From Micromonospora purpureochromogenes (GTDB lineage: Bacteria; Actinomycetota; Actinomycetes; Mycobacteriales; Micromonosporaceae): DNA of 64,000 nucleotides. The notes under the pieces are model-generated. The model saw only the letters and a program-made list of their open reading frames with translations, was not told where the DNA came from and did not search any database. A program made the position numbers and the translations under genes. Shown piece by piece: positions 52,889 to 60,548 of this stretch. The DNA is taken from contig NZ_LT607410.1 of the NCBI RefSeq assembly GCF_900091515.1, positions 6,386,001 to 6,450,000 on the forward strand, read 5' to 3'. Positions within the stretch are counted from its first letter, which is position 1; the number at the start of each line of letters is the position of its first letter.

Positions 52889-52924
52889 GGCGGGCCGGCT
52901 CCCCATCGTGGGGGCCGGCCCGCC
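52889..52924 (+). terminator. Terminator of the Pro-rich membrane protein gene
   Basis: The arms GGCGGGCCGGC-CCCC and GGGG-GCCGGCCCGCC enclose a short ATCGT loop; CCCTTTCC follows. Confidence 0.75.
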
Positions 52925-53056
52925 CCCTTTCCTGGCGGTGCCAGGTCGTCGGCACCCTTCTCGGCGGTCGCCGGGGGTTTCCCGCCACAGCGGGCGGGGA
53001 CGCGGGGCGGGAGGCGCGGACAGCGCGACTGGTCCACGAACCGACGAGGGGGCGGC

Positions 53057-53251
53057 ATGAGTTCCACCGAACGGGCGAAGGACAGCGTCGAGCAGGTGGC
53101 CGGCCCTGCCCGGGCCCAGCTGGGCGACATGAACCAGGACGAACGGTCGCAGGCGGAACGGGTGGCCAAGCGCGACGAGATCCGGGGCCGGGAACCCGGC
53201 GAACACGTCCAGGAGGACGCTCGGGACGTCAGGGGTGATTTCACCACCTGA
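53057..53251 (+). CDS. Small hydrophilic protein, possibly CsbD-like
   Basis: 64 residues, almost entirely charged and helical: SSTERAKDSVEQVAGPARAQ then DERSQAERVAKRDEIRGREP and a final DARDVRGDFTT. The A-K-D-x3-Q-x-A-G-x-A opening recalls CsbD stress proteins, but the rest does not match well. GGGGGC precedes the ATG. It lies 25 bases before the redoxin-like gene in the same direction, so the two may be cotranscribed. Confidence 0.55.
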   Translation: MSSTERAKDSVEQVAGPARAQLGDMNQDERSQAERVAKRDEIRGREPGEHVQEDARDVRGDFTT

Positions 53252-53276
53252 CGACCCCGGTTGAGGAGAGCTGACC

Positions 53277-54158
53277 ATGCGAATCCCGCACCTGATGGCC
53301 GAGCGGTGGGTGAACTCACCGCCGCTGGCTCCCGACGCGCTGCACGGTCGGGTGGTCCTGCTCGACATCTGGGAGTACACCTGCATCAACTGGATCCGTA
53401 CATCGCCCTACGTCAAGGCGTGGCACCGCGACTACGCCGACCTGGGCCTGGTCGTCATCGGGGTGCACGCGCCGGAGTTCGAGTTCGGCAAGCAGGCCGA
53501 GAACATCGACCGGGGGATCCGCGACCACGGGCTCACCCACCCCATCGCGATCGACAACGACTTCAAGATCTGGCGGGCCCTCGGCAACAACGCCTGGCCG
53601 GCGAAGTACCTCTTCGATGCGGACGGACTACTGGTCGACCAATGGGTCGGCGAGGGCAGCTACGAGCGAGTGGAGTCGGAGATCCGGCGGCTGATCGAGG
53701 TCAGGGCGCCCGGCACCGAGCTGCCGCCGGTCAGCCCCGAAGCGATGGCGTTCGCGACGACTGGCGAGCCCTCCTACCTCGGCATCACGCCCGAAACGTA
53801 CGTGGGCGCCCACCGCGCCGAGCCGGGCAGCTTCGCCCTGACCGGCGACTGGGAGACCAGCGGCGAGTACGTCGAACTCACCAGCGGCACCGGGGAGCTC
53901 GCCCTGCCCTTCAACGCCGGCGAGGTGAACCTCGTCGTGGACCCCGGCCCGTCCGGACCGGCGGCGATCGACGTGCTGCTCGACGGGAACCCGATCGGCG
54001 ACGAGCGCGGCGACGACGTCGACCCGGACGCGGTGGCGCGCGTCGACAGGGCGGGAATGATCCGGCTCGTCGCCGGGGCGTCGCGGGACGATCACCTGTT
54101 GACGCTCGGCACCAGCCAACCCGGTCTGCGCGCGTTCGTGTTCACCTTCGGCCCGTGA
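53277..54158 (+). CDS. Thioredoxin-like (DipZ C-terminal type) protein lacking the second active-site Cys
   Basis: 293 residues. The thioredoxin fold (about 1-145) has LLDIWEYTCINWIRTSPYVK: the position of the CxxC motif reads C36-I-N-W39, so the resolving Cys is Trp. Family features downstream are VIGVHAPEFEFGKQAENI and NNAWPAKYLFDADG (cis-Pro region). A C-terminal beta domain (about 165-293) includes FALTGDWETSGEYVELTSG, as in the C-terminal part of DipZ. No signal peptide, so cytoplasmic. A dithiol oxidoreductase mechanism is not possible; a monothiol or peroxidatic role could be. Starts at an ATG with GGAG upstream. Confidence 0.8.
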   Translation: MRIPHLMAERWVNSPPLAPDALHGRVVLLDIWEYTCINWIRTSPYVKAWHRDYADLGLVVIGVHAPEFEFGKQAENIDRGIRDHGLTHPIAIDNDFKIWRALGNNAWPAKYLFDADGLLVDQWVGEGSYERVESEIRRLIEVRAPGTELPPVSPEAMAFATTGEPSYLGITPETYVGAHRAEPGSFALTGDWETSGEYVELTSGTGELALPFNAGEVNLVVDPGPSGPAAIDVLLDGNPIGDERGDDVDPDAVARVDRAGMIRLVAGASRDDHLLTLGTSQPGLRAFVFTFGP

Positions 54159-54183
54159 GGGTGGGTGCGCGGCGCGCCGCTGC

Positions 54184-54804
54184 CTACTTGGGCGGTTCCG
54201 CGCCGGACTGCTCGCTCACCATGTACTCCGCGTACCAGTCGGGCCAGTTCGGGTCCTCCTGGCCGGTGCGCTTCTCGTGCTCGCCGTGGGCGGCCGCCGC
54301 CCGGCGGAGCGCGCCGGCCAGGTCGTTCACGGAGGTGAACGACGTCGCGGCAGCCTCGATCCGCCCGGGCAGCCGGGTGGTGATCTCCTGAACCTGCCAG
54401 TTGTTGCCGTCGGGATCGCTGAACGAGGTGCGCGAGAAGTAGCTGCGACGCTCGGGATCCGGACCGTTCACCGGCCCCTCGGGGCCGAGGTGGAAGACCT
54501 CGCTCGCCTCGACACCAGCGGCGACCAGGGCGTTCCGCGCCGCCTCCACGTCGGAGACGATCAGGTACGCCTTGGCCGAACCGGGCGCGGCCGACGTGAG
54601 GTTCGACCCGAACTGGACGGAGCAGTCGGAGCCCTGCGGCGTGAACTGGACGATGCCCGGCGGTGTCTTGTCGAGCCGCCACCCGAGGCGCCCGTAGAAC
54701 TCCTTCGCGCGGTCGACATCCGAGACCGGGATGACGACGACCTCGAGCTTCAAGTCGACGTCCCGGATGTTCGGTGTCCCGCTGGCGTCGGTTTTCGGGC
54801 TCAT
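54184..54804 (-). CDS. Glyoxalase/VOC superfamily protein with a C-terminal extension
   Basis: 206 residues. VOC domain about 19-135: LELVVIPVSDVDRA-type opening (LKLEVVVIPVSDVDRAKEFY), GIVQFTPQGSDCSVQFGSNL and SFSDPDGNNWQVQEI at the end. The C-terminal 70 residues are helical with AAAHGEHEKRTGQEDPNWPD and WYAEYMVSEQSGAEPPK, an extension seen in many Streptomyces homologues. GGGAGG precedes the ATG. Substrate unknown; such proteins are dioxygenases, isomerases or drug-binding proteins. Confidence 0.82.
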   Translation of the reverse strand: MSPKTDASGTPNIRDVDLKLEVVVIPVSDVDRAKEFYGRLGWRLDKTPPGIVQFTPQGSDCSVQFGSNLTSAAPGSAKAYLIVSDVEAARNALVAAGVEASEVFHLGPEGPVNGPDPERRSYFSRTSFSDPDGNNWQVQEITTRLPGRIEAAATSFTSVNDLAGALRRAAAAHGEHEKRTGQEDPNWPDWYAEYMVSEQSGAEPPK

Positions 54805-55098
54805 CGTGGCCTCCCTGGGCTGAGTCAGGACGTCATGCGTCTCCCCGGGTTGGTCTCCTGGCCTGCGTGCTGCGCCATGGCAGGGCGCGCGGTCAGCCGG
54901 GCTGTCGCATCCGCGGAGGCCGCCGGTGGGGCAGGGTCTCGGTTACGACGCTACTGCTTCGGCACGTGCGGGGTGTCTGGTTCGGGGCATCGCGTCCGCT
55001 GCCGAAAAGGCCGTCTCCGACGTCGTGGTCTGGTCGGGCCGCTACCGAGGTCACGGGCTCTGCTGGCGTCGGCCTCGGCCAGCCGCCAAGCCGGCGCG

Positions 55099-55443
55099 TC
55101 AGATTGCGACCGGGTGGCGCGGTTCGTAGAGACCGAGCTCGCCGCCGCCGGGCAGCCGCAGCGCGGTACGCAGCCCCCAGCGCTCCTCGGTGACCGGGAT
55201 CGTGAACTCGACGCCCTTCGCGGTCAGGTCGGCCATGGTCGCCGCGACGTCGTCGCACATGAGGAAGAGCTCGTGGGCCGGCTCGCCCTCGGCCGGGTGG
55301 ATGGCGAGCTCGGCCGGCGGGAGCTTGAAGATGAGCCAGCCATGGCCGGCGTCCACATGGTGGTAGCCGAGGGTGTCCCGGAAGAAGGCGCGGTCCGCTT
55401 CTGCGTCGCGGCTGTAGATGATCACATGAGCGCCATTGATCAT
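55099..55443 (-). CDS. Small VOC/glyoxalase superfamily protein
   Basis: 114 residues, a single VOC domain: GAHVIIYSRDAEADRAFFRD at the start, then HGWLIFKLPPAELAIHPAEG (metal-side strand), LFLMCDDVAATMADLTAKGV and the last strand GGGELGLYEPRHP. The His/Glu positions expected for metal binding (H7, H51 area, E-L at the end) are partly present. No ribosome site is clear. It is separated from the previous VOC gene by 294 bases in which I see no gene. Confidence 0.8.
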   Translation of the reverse strand: MINGAHVIIYSRDAEADRAFFRDTLGYHHVDAGHGWLIFKLPPAELAIHPAEGEPAHELFLMCDDVAATMADLTAKGVEFTIPVTEERWGLRTALRLPGGGELGLYEPRHPVAI

Positions 55444-55658
55444 TCACCGACCATAATGCTGAGGTCCGACGCGGCAACGCCAATCTCGCCAGAAAATGCC
55501 AGGTGCCGCCCGACTCCCGAGCCTCATTCCTCGGGCCATGAGTGAGGTTCGATCACCCAGGGCTGGCCTGGGCTCCTCCGACAAGCCGCGTGACCGAGCG
55601 GGAGGCTGCCGAGTTGAGCCACGGATGACCCCTGGTCAACCACGGGACGGTGAGGTGC

Positions 55659-56267
55659 ATGGACGACGGAGAACGTGAGCAGGCGCTGCTCACCGCCCTG
55701 ACCACCGAGCATTTCGTGCTTCAGACCTCGCGCAGCGCGACCGTCACCGAGTCGGTGGGTCGGGCGACCGTCTTCCTGTCCATGCTCTCTGCCGCGCTGA
55801 TCGGGCTCGGTTTCGTCGCCAGCAACGCCACGCTCGTCCGGCCCTACCTCGGGGCGGTGCTGCCGACGCTGGTGATCACCGGACTGCTCACATTCCTGCG
55901 GCTGGTGCAGAACATGGTGGAGAACGAGCTGGATCTCGCGCGGATCCAGCGCATCCGCGCGTACTACCATCGCCGGCTGGCCGGCGAGCACGACTTCTTC
56001 GCCGACGCGGTGCAGGGCGAGAGCATCATGCGGACGACCTGGGCGGCGGTCGGTAACGCGCCCCGGCGGGCGCAGCTGCTGCTGACCACGGCGGCGATGG
56101 TGGGCGCGGTGAACGCGCTGTTGGCGGGGCTCGCGGTCACGCTGCTGGCCGGGCTCGCGGGGCTGTCGCCCGGGTTCGCGATCGGCGTCGGCACGGTGTC
56201 GGCTCTGCTGGCCTTCGCCGCTCAGGTCGCCTACATCAACCGCGAGTCGATCTCCCAGCCCGGATAG
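55659..56267 (+). CDS. Four-helix membrane protein with a TEHFVLQ motif, function unknown
   Basis: 202 residues from the ATG at 55659 (GTGAGG upstream). The N-terminus LLTALTTEHFVLQTSRSATV precedes two helices (about 36-55, 64-84), a charged loop RIQRIRAYYHRRLAGEHDFF, then two helices (about 142-165, 170-192) and the end YINRESISQPG. I have seen the TEHFxLQ-xR motif in uncharacterised actinobacterial membrane proteins. No enzymatic motif. It stands alone between a divergent VOC gene and a convergent membrane-protein gene. Confidence 0.7.
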   Translation: MDDGEREQALLTALTTEHFVLQTSRSATVTESVGRATVFLSMLSAALIGLGFVASNATLVRPYLGAVLPTLVITGLLTFLRLVQNMVENELDLARIQRIRAYYHRRLAGEHDFFADAVQGESIMRTTWAAVGNAPRRAQLLLTTAAMVGAVNALLAGLAVTLLAGLAGLSPGFAIGVGTVSALLAFAAQVAYINRESISQPG

Positions 56268-56308
56268 GGGTCAGGCACCAGTCAGCGCTCGCCGGCCCCG
56301 CCGACGGA

Positions 56309-57100
56309 TCAGCCCGCGACGTCCGGACGAGCACGCACCGCCCCTCCTTTGATCACGGCGAATACGGCGAGGCCGAGACCGAGAACGGCGACGACGGCCA
56401 CCCAATGCAGGCGCAGACCCAGCATCAGCGGCACGAGCCCAAGCATCGACGGGATCGCCAGCAGGCACGCGATCGCCATCAGCGGACTCAACACCATCAG
56501 TCCGACCTTTTCGCCCCGGACCGACCACCAACCGTCTGCGGTACCGCGCTTGAGCCGCGCAGCCTCGAACAGCATGGGCAGACCGGAGGCGGCAAACATC
56601 CCCAGGAACAGGGTCTGCACCCAGCCGCGGTGGCCCCAGGCCTCGGTTTCCACCCGATCGCCGGCCGGCAGTTCGATCGCCACCGGGGTGCCCTCCCACA
56701 GCAACGCCTCTGCCTCTGCGTTATCGGTGAGTCTGCGGCTGCCCGAGGTGGGGACGTCGGTCTCGGCAAAGAACACATACTCGGCGTCGCGCTCCACCAT
56801 CAGGTGCCAGTCACTGCCGGGGCCACGACTGTGCCAGGGGCCGGACAAGGTGACCGGGATCCGCTCGAGACAGCCCTTCGGCGGATCGACCTCCGGCTCT
56901 ACCCGCATGGTCCCCGCGGGGCACTCCACGGCTCGCCGCATCGCGACCGCGTCGCGGATGCCGTCCGGGAGGTCGACCAGCGCCAACAGTCCGAGGACGC
57001 CCGCCAGCAAGCCGTAGAGCACGAGGAGCGCCGGCCGCGTCCAGAACGCTCGGCGCCAGAACTGCCAGCCGCGGGGAGGTGTCTTCCTTCGCCTGGACAC
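56309..57100 (-). CDS. Membrane protein with an external domain, function unknown
   Basis: 263 residues from a GTG at 57100 with GGGAGG eight bases upstream; an ORF start at 57163 adds 21 basic residues. A cytoplasmic basic start (SRRRKTPPRGWQFWRRAFW), a helix (about 23-44), an external beta-rich domain (about 55-155) with two Cys (VECPAGTMRV, KGCLERIPVT), a helix at about 162-180, then a helical pair near 200-245. Codon bias is weaker than in the neighbours. Not recognised. Confidence 0.6.
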   Translation of the reverse strand: MSRRRKTPPRGWQFWRRAFWTRPALLVLYGLLAGVLGLLALVDLPDGIRDAVAMRRAVECPAGTMRVEPEVDPPKGCLERIPVTLSGPWHSRGPGSDWHLMVERDAEYVFFAETDVPTSGSRRLTDNAEAEALLWEGTPVAIELPAGDRVETEAWGHRGWVQTLFLGMFAASGLPMLFEAARLKRGTADGWWSVRGEKVGLMVLSPLMAIACLLAIPSMLGLVPLMLGLRLHWVAVVAVLGLGLAVFAVIKGGAVRARPDVAG

Positions 57101-57274
57101 AGCAACCACCTCCCTCCCGATTGTGGCTGCCCAGAGGTTAGAACGCCGCCCTGATCTGCGCATTACGAGCCGGTCGTCGGCTGCCGGTCTACCGCCGGGT
57201 CCTCGCCGCTCTCCGTTGATGTCGGTCGTAGAAGGCAGGCCGTGCTGCGGCGACGACCCTGGCCCGGTCTCAGG

Positions 57275-57640
57275 CTAGTGGGAGACGATCCCCCGCCAGA
57301 AGGCGGTGAAGAGGGCCACGCCGGCCGCGACCCGCGCGACGGCAAGTGACCGTGCCACACCCGGGACGGCGGCGACCCAGCAGAGTCCGACGAGGACGAA
57401 CTGGACACCGAAGAAGCCGGCGAGGGTCAGCAACAGGTGCCGGCCGGGCCGGACCTTTCCCTGGGCCTGGTCGTGACGGCCGCTGAGGAGCCACCACACA
57501 ACGGCCAAGCCGAGCGCGGCCAGCATCACCGGGACACCCCACGCCCGGTACGCGGCTTCGGAGACGAGCAGCACCACCAGCCCGAGCGGAAAGAGCAACA
57601 TGGACAGCACGAACGCCGCACCACTGGCCAGTTTTCGCAT
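57275..57640 (-). CDS. Small four-helix membrane protein, function unknown
   Basis: 121 residues: helices at about 5-26, 34-52, 68-86 and 92-112, with one cytoplasmic charged loop GRHDQAQGKVRPGRH. AAGG lies nine bases before the ATG. No known family recognised. It stands 174 bases upstream of the other membrane-protein gene on the same strand and may share its transcript. Confidence 0.6.
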   Translation of the reverse strand: MRKLASGAAFVLSMLLFPLGLVVLLVSEAAYRAWGVPVMLAALGLAVVWWLLSGRHDQAQGKVRPGRHLLLTLAGFFGVQFVLVGLCWVAAVPGVARSLAVARVAAGVALFTAFWRGIVSH

Positions 57641-57876
57641 CGCTCGGCCTTCGCGTCGTAGCTATGCCCGTCGCACCCTGACCGCTCGTCCAGCCGGTGG
57701 ACCCGCCCATAACGCGGGCTTGCGACCTGTCCGCGGCCCACGGGTCAACCGCCGTGTCCGTCTAGGTCCGCTGGCGTCCACACCGGTTGGCACTCAATTC
57801 GTCACACCCACCAGGGAAGCTGGCCGCTACCGATCAACGCCAGTGCAGCATCGGCCTCGCAAACCTGGCGGGAACC

Positions 57877-58470
57877 GTGACGGTCACCGCCGATGATCTC
57901 GACGCAGCATTGTCCAGCGTTGTTGCCAGCCTACGGCCAGCAACCGAGCTGGACTGGTTCGCGCGGGCGGGCAGCCTGGAGTGGGACTGCTGGCACACCG
58001 CCGAGCACATCGGTGATTGCCTGATGTCGTTCGCGGGTCAACTCGTGGCCCGGCCGGAGAAGCGCTATGTGCGCTTCGCGGCGAACGCCGACAAGGACGC
58101 TTCCCCGGCACAGGTACTCGAGTTCGCCGAGGCGGGTGGCCGTATTTTGGCAGCCACGCTACGCACGTCCGGACCGGATGTTCGGGCCTATCACCCCACC
58201 GGCCAAGCTGATCCGGAGGGCTTCGCCGCGATGGGGTGCGCGGAGACGTTGCTGCACGGGGATGACATCGCCCAGGGCCTGGGTCTTGCCATCGATCCCC
58301 CGCGTGAGGTGTGTTCTCGGGTACTCGCTCGGCTGTTTCCGGAAGTGGCGCAGGAACTGGCCACCGTCGACCCGTGGGCGGCGCTGCGCTGGTCCACCGG
58401 CCGGATCGAGCTGCCGGGACGTCCGCAACTGAAGGAATGGCGCTGGCAGGGTGCTCCGCTGGGCGAATGA
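57877..58470 (+). CDS. DinB-like/maleylpyruvate isomerase N-terminal family protein
   Basis: 197 residues from a GTG at 57877 (GGCGGGAACC just before it). Helical bundle: LDAALSSVVASLRPATELDW then WDCWHTAEHIGDCLMSFAGQ, where the HTAEH and the later LLHGDDIAQGL (about 143-153) supply the three metal-binding His positions of this superfamily. RWSTGRIELPGRPQLKEWRW closes the protein. Members use a metal and often mycothiol as cofactor; the substrate here is unknown. A longer ORF from 57787 is not used. Confidence 0.75.
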   Translation: MTVTADDLDAALSSVVASLRPATELDWFARAGSLEWDCWHTAEHIGDCLMSFAGQLVARPEKRYVRFAANADKDASPAQVLEFAEAGGRILAATLRTSGPDVRAYHPTGQADPEGFAAMGCAETLLHGDDIAQGLGLAIDPPREVCSRVLARLFPEVAQELATVDPWAALRWSTGRIELPGRPQLKEWRWQGAPLGE

Positions 58471-58577
58471 GCCCACGAGCCGTGACTTACCGCAAACCAC
58501 CCTGGACCCCGCGGCGGCCCCCAGCGACGATCAAGAGCGGGCGAACACCGAGCTCGCGGTCACTGCTGCGCAAGATC

Positions 58578-58613
58578 GAAAAAGACCGTCTCCCACCACG
58601 GGAAACGGCCTTT
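58578..58613 (-). terminator. Intrinsic terminator of tRNA-Ala
   Basis: On the minus strand the arms AAAGGCCGTTTCCC and GGGAGACGGTCTTT pair over 14 bp with two G-U pairs, directly followed by a T-run (TTTTTC). It lies nine bases beyond the tRNA end and is the most classical intrinsic terminator in the window. Confidence 0.85.
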
Positions 58614-58621
58614 GAACTGGG

Positions 58622-58695
58622 TGGAGTTGAGGGGATTCGAACCCCTGACCCCCTCGATGCGAACGAGGTGCGCTACCGGACTGCGCCACAACCCC
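58622..58695 (-). tRNA. tRNA-Ala (anticodon CGC)
   Basis: 74 nt. Acceptor arms GGGGTTG/CAACTCC with one G-U; D arm GCGCAGTCCGGTAGCGC; anticodon stem CCTCG/CGAGG with loop TTCGCAT, anticodon CGC; T arm AGGGGTTCGAATCCCCT. The 3' CCA is not encoded (ACC follows). A T-run terminator lies just downstream. Confidence 0.95.
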
Positions 58696-58919
58696 TCCGC
58701 CGGCGAACCGGCTTCGGTCCCACCTGGCTTTCACCAGGCGGGCCGGCGACAAGGCTAACAGGTCCACCCTCCCCGCCGCGAATCCACCCCCGGCGCGCCG
58801 ACGGGCTCCCCCCGGAGATCGACTCGGGATGCGGCATGTCGCGGTGTCCGAGCCGTCGAACACCGCGACACGCCGCAAACGGCGCAAGGAGCACCGGTGC
58901 GAGGAACGCGTCGGACCGG

Positions 58920-59714
58920 TCAGGCGGGGTGGGAGGAGCCGCGGCCGGACTGGTACTGCCGCCCCCGCAGCCCACCGGCCCGGCGGTAGGAGACGGAGCC
59001 ACCCCCGCTGGCCGCGGCCGGCAGGTCGCCCGACCGGTCCAGGCCCATCGCGGTGCGGCGTACCGCCTCACGCTGGGCCGCCAGGCGGCGCTGCGCCTCC
59101 CGGCGGGCCGCCGCCCGGCGGGCCTGCTCACGCCGTACCTCGGCCTGCCGGGCGGCCAGCCACGCGGCCTCCCGGGCCTGGATCCGCCGCCGCCGGCGCT
59201 CCGCCACCGCCCGCTTGCGCAGGTGTACGACGTACGCCGCCAGCAGCGTCCCGGTGACCGAGATGCTGATCCAGAATCCGGGGCTGACCACGATCACGCC
59301 GACCAGCTCGACGAAGTTGAGCAGCAGCAGCGCGGCGAGCACCCGGCGACGCCGGTAGACGGCCGGGGTGTGGCGGCGCCGGGGCGGCGGTCGACGGCGG
59401 GCCTTGCGCCGGGCGGGCGGCACGGCGCGCAGCCGGCCCGAACGGCGGCCCCCCGCCGGAGGCGCGGAGACCGGGGCGCTCAGGTTCCCGGTGTTCGCAT
59501 CTTCACTCAGCGTGACGACAAGCGCACGGGACGGGTTGAGCGGGCGCCGTCCCGGGACAGTACGGCGTCGCCGACGGCGCTGGAGCACCCGCGCCGTCGA
59601 CTGCGCCCGCTCCGCCACCAGCCGCTCGGTGGCGTCGTACCGGCGGACCAGCGCCGGCGCGAGGGCGAGCAGGCCGGCGGCGGCGAGGACGGCGAGGAGC
59701 ACCGAGGTCGGCAC
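58920..59714 (-). CDS. Glp receptor-like membrane protein (GlpR/SepX-like)
   Basis: 264 residues from a GTG at 59714, seven bases after GGGAGG. Topology: N-terminal helix (about 3-22), a long basic linker with RRRRRR and KARRRPPPRRRH, two adjacent helices (about 125-145 and 148-168), then an Arg/Ala/Glu-rich coiled tail (RRRRRIQAREAAWLAARQAE and on). The same plan and the same gene order (galU, moeA-type glp, rimJ, this gene) describe Rv0996 of M. tuberculosis, GlpR of Corynebacterium and SepX of Streptomyces, which link a gephyrin-like protein to the FtsZ division machinery. Function is assigned by synteny and topology, not by sequence search. Confidence 0.72.
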   Translation of the reverse strand: MPTSVLLAVLAAAGLLALAPALVRRYDATERLVAERAQSTARVLQRRRRRRTVPGRRPLNPSRALVVTLSEDANTGNLSAPVSAPPAGGRRSGRLRAVPPARRKARRRPPPRRRHTPAVYRRRRVLAALLLLNFVELVGVIVVSPGFWISISVTGTLLAAYVVHLRKRAVAERRRRRIQAREAAWLAARQAEVRREQARRAAARREAQRRLAAQREAVRRTAMGLDRSGDLPAAASGGGSVSYRRAGGLRGRQYQSGRGSSHPA

Positions 59715-59897
59715 CCTCACCCCTCCCGTCACCGAATTCGGGGCAATCGCCGGGCCACCGCAGGATCTTCCCCGGATGGTCGTCCACGGCGCAGATCGTA
59801 CGGGCGGGCAGCGCTTGCCACAGCTTGCAGTTACTTGAGGTTACGGGCCGTCGACCCTGATGCCGGCGCGCCGCGCCGATCCCGTCCGTGGGACGGC

Positions 59898-60548
59898 TCA
59901 CCCCTCGCGGTCACGGATCCGGTGCCAGCGGGCCAGCAGACCGCCTTCGGCGGCCACCTCCTCGCTGGTCATCGCGTATCCGATGTGGTCGCGCCACGCC
60001 CCGTCGATGTGCATGTAGCGTACGTGGTACGCCTCTTCGCGGAAGCCCAGCTTCTCCACCACCCGCCGGGACGGCCGGTTCTCCGGCCGGATGTTCACCT
60101 CGACCCGGTGCAGCCCGCCCGGCCCGAAGGCGTGGTCCACGGCGAGCGCCATCGCGGTCGGGATCACCCCGCGACCGGCCACTGCGGAGTCCACCCAGTA
60201 CCCGACGTACCCGGAGCAGAACGCCCGCCGGACGATGCTGCCCACGTTGAGGTGCCCGACCAGCCGGTCCCGGCCCTCCTCGCGGAGGCAGACCGCGAAC
60301 GGCATCCCCTCGCCGGTGCGCGCCGAGCGTCGCTGGTCCTTGTGGACGTAGCGGAACGCGGCCGGCGAGTTGGTCTCGTCCCAGGTGCCCGGCAGGTGCG
60401 ACTCCCACGGCGCCAGCCAGGCCTGGTTGGCGCGGCGCACCGCCGACCAGGCGGCGGCGTCCGAGCGCCGGTACGGCCGCAGCACCACCGGCCCGTCGGT
60501 CAGCACCACCGGCCAGCCCGGCGCCCGCCCGAAGCCGAACAGACTCAC
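59898..60548 (-). CDS. GNAT family N-acetyltransferase, RimJ-like
   Basis: 216 residues. GNAT fold with VVLRPYRRSDAAAWSAVRR (strand 1 and helix 1), GYWVDSAVAGRGVIPTAMAL (acetyl-CoA loop, about 120-139; the R/Q-G-x-G/A site reads AGRGVI), and VEVNIRPENRPSRRVVEKLG (about 158-177) typical of RimJ/RimL enzymes. The GTG start overlaps the glp/moeA stop (GTGA). The counterpart in M. tuberculosis is Rv0995. RimJ-type enzymes acetylate protein N-termini; whether it modifies a division protein is unknown. Confidence 0.88.
   Translation of the reverse strand: MSLFGFGRAPGWPVVLTDGPVVLRPYRRSDAAAWSAVRRANQAWLAPWESHLPGTWDETNSPAAFRYVHKDQRRSARTGEGMPFAVCLREEGRDRLVGHLNVGSIVRRAFCSGYVGYWVDSAVAGRGVIPTAMALAVDHAFGPGGLHRVEVNIRPENRPSRRVVEKLGFREEAYHVRYMHIDGAWRDHIGYAMTSEEVAAEGGLLARWHRIRDREG

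Noticed and set aside
54805..55098. Possible gene between the two VOC genes
   Set aside because: All frames give short Arg/Ser/Pro-rich translations with no start-site signals.
58622..58695. tRNA-Ala as an attachment site of an integrated element
   Set aside because: No integrase gene and no duplicated tRNA 3' end were found in the window.
58531..58887. ORF with VVAQSGSAPRSHRGGQ-like text
   Set aside because: This is the translation of tRNA-Ala, a common artefact.
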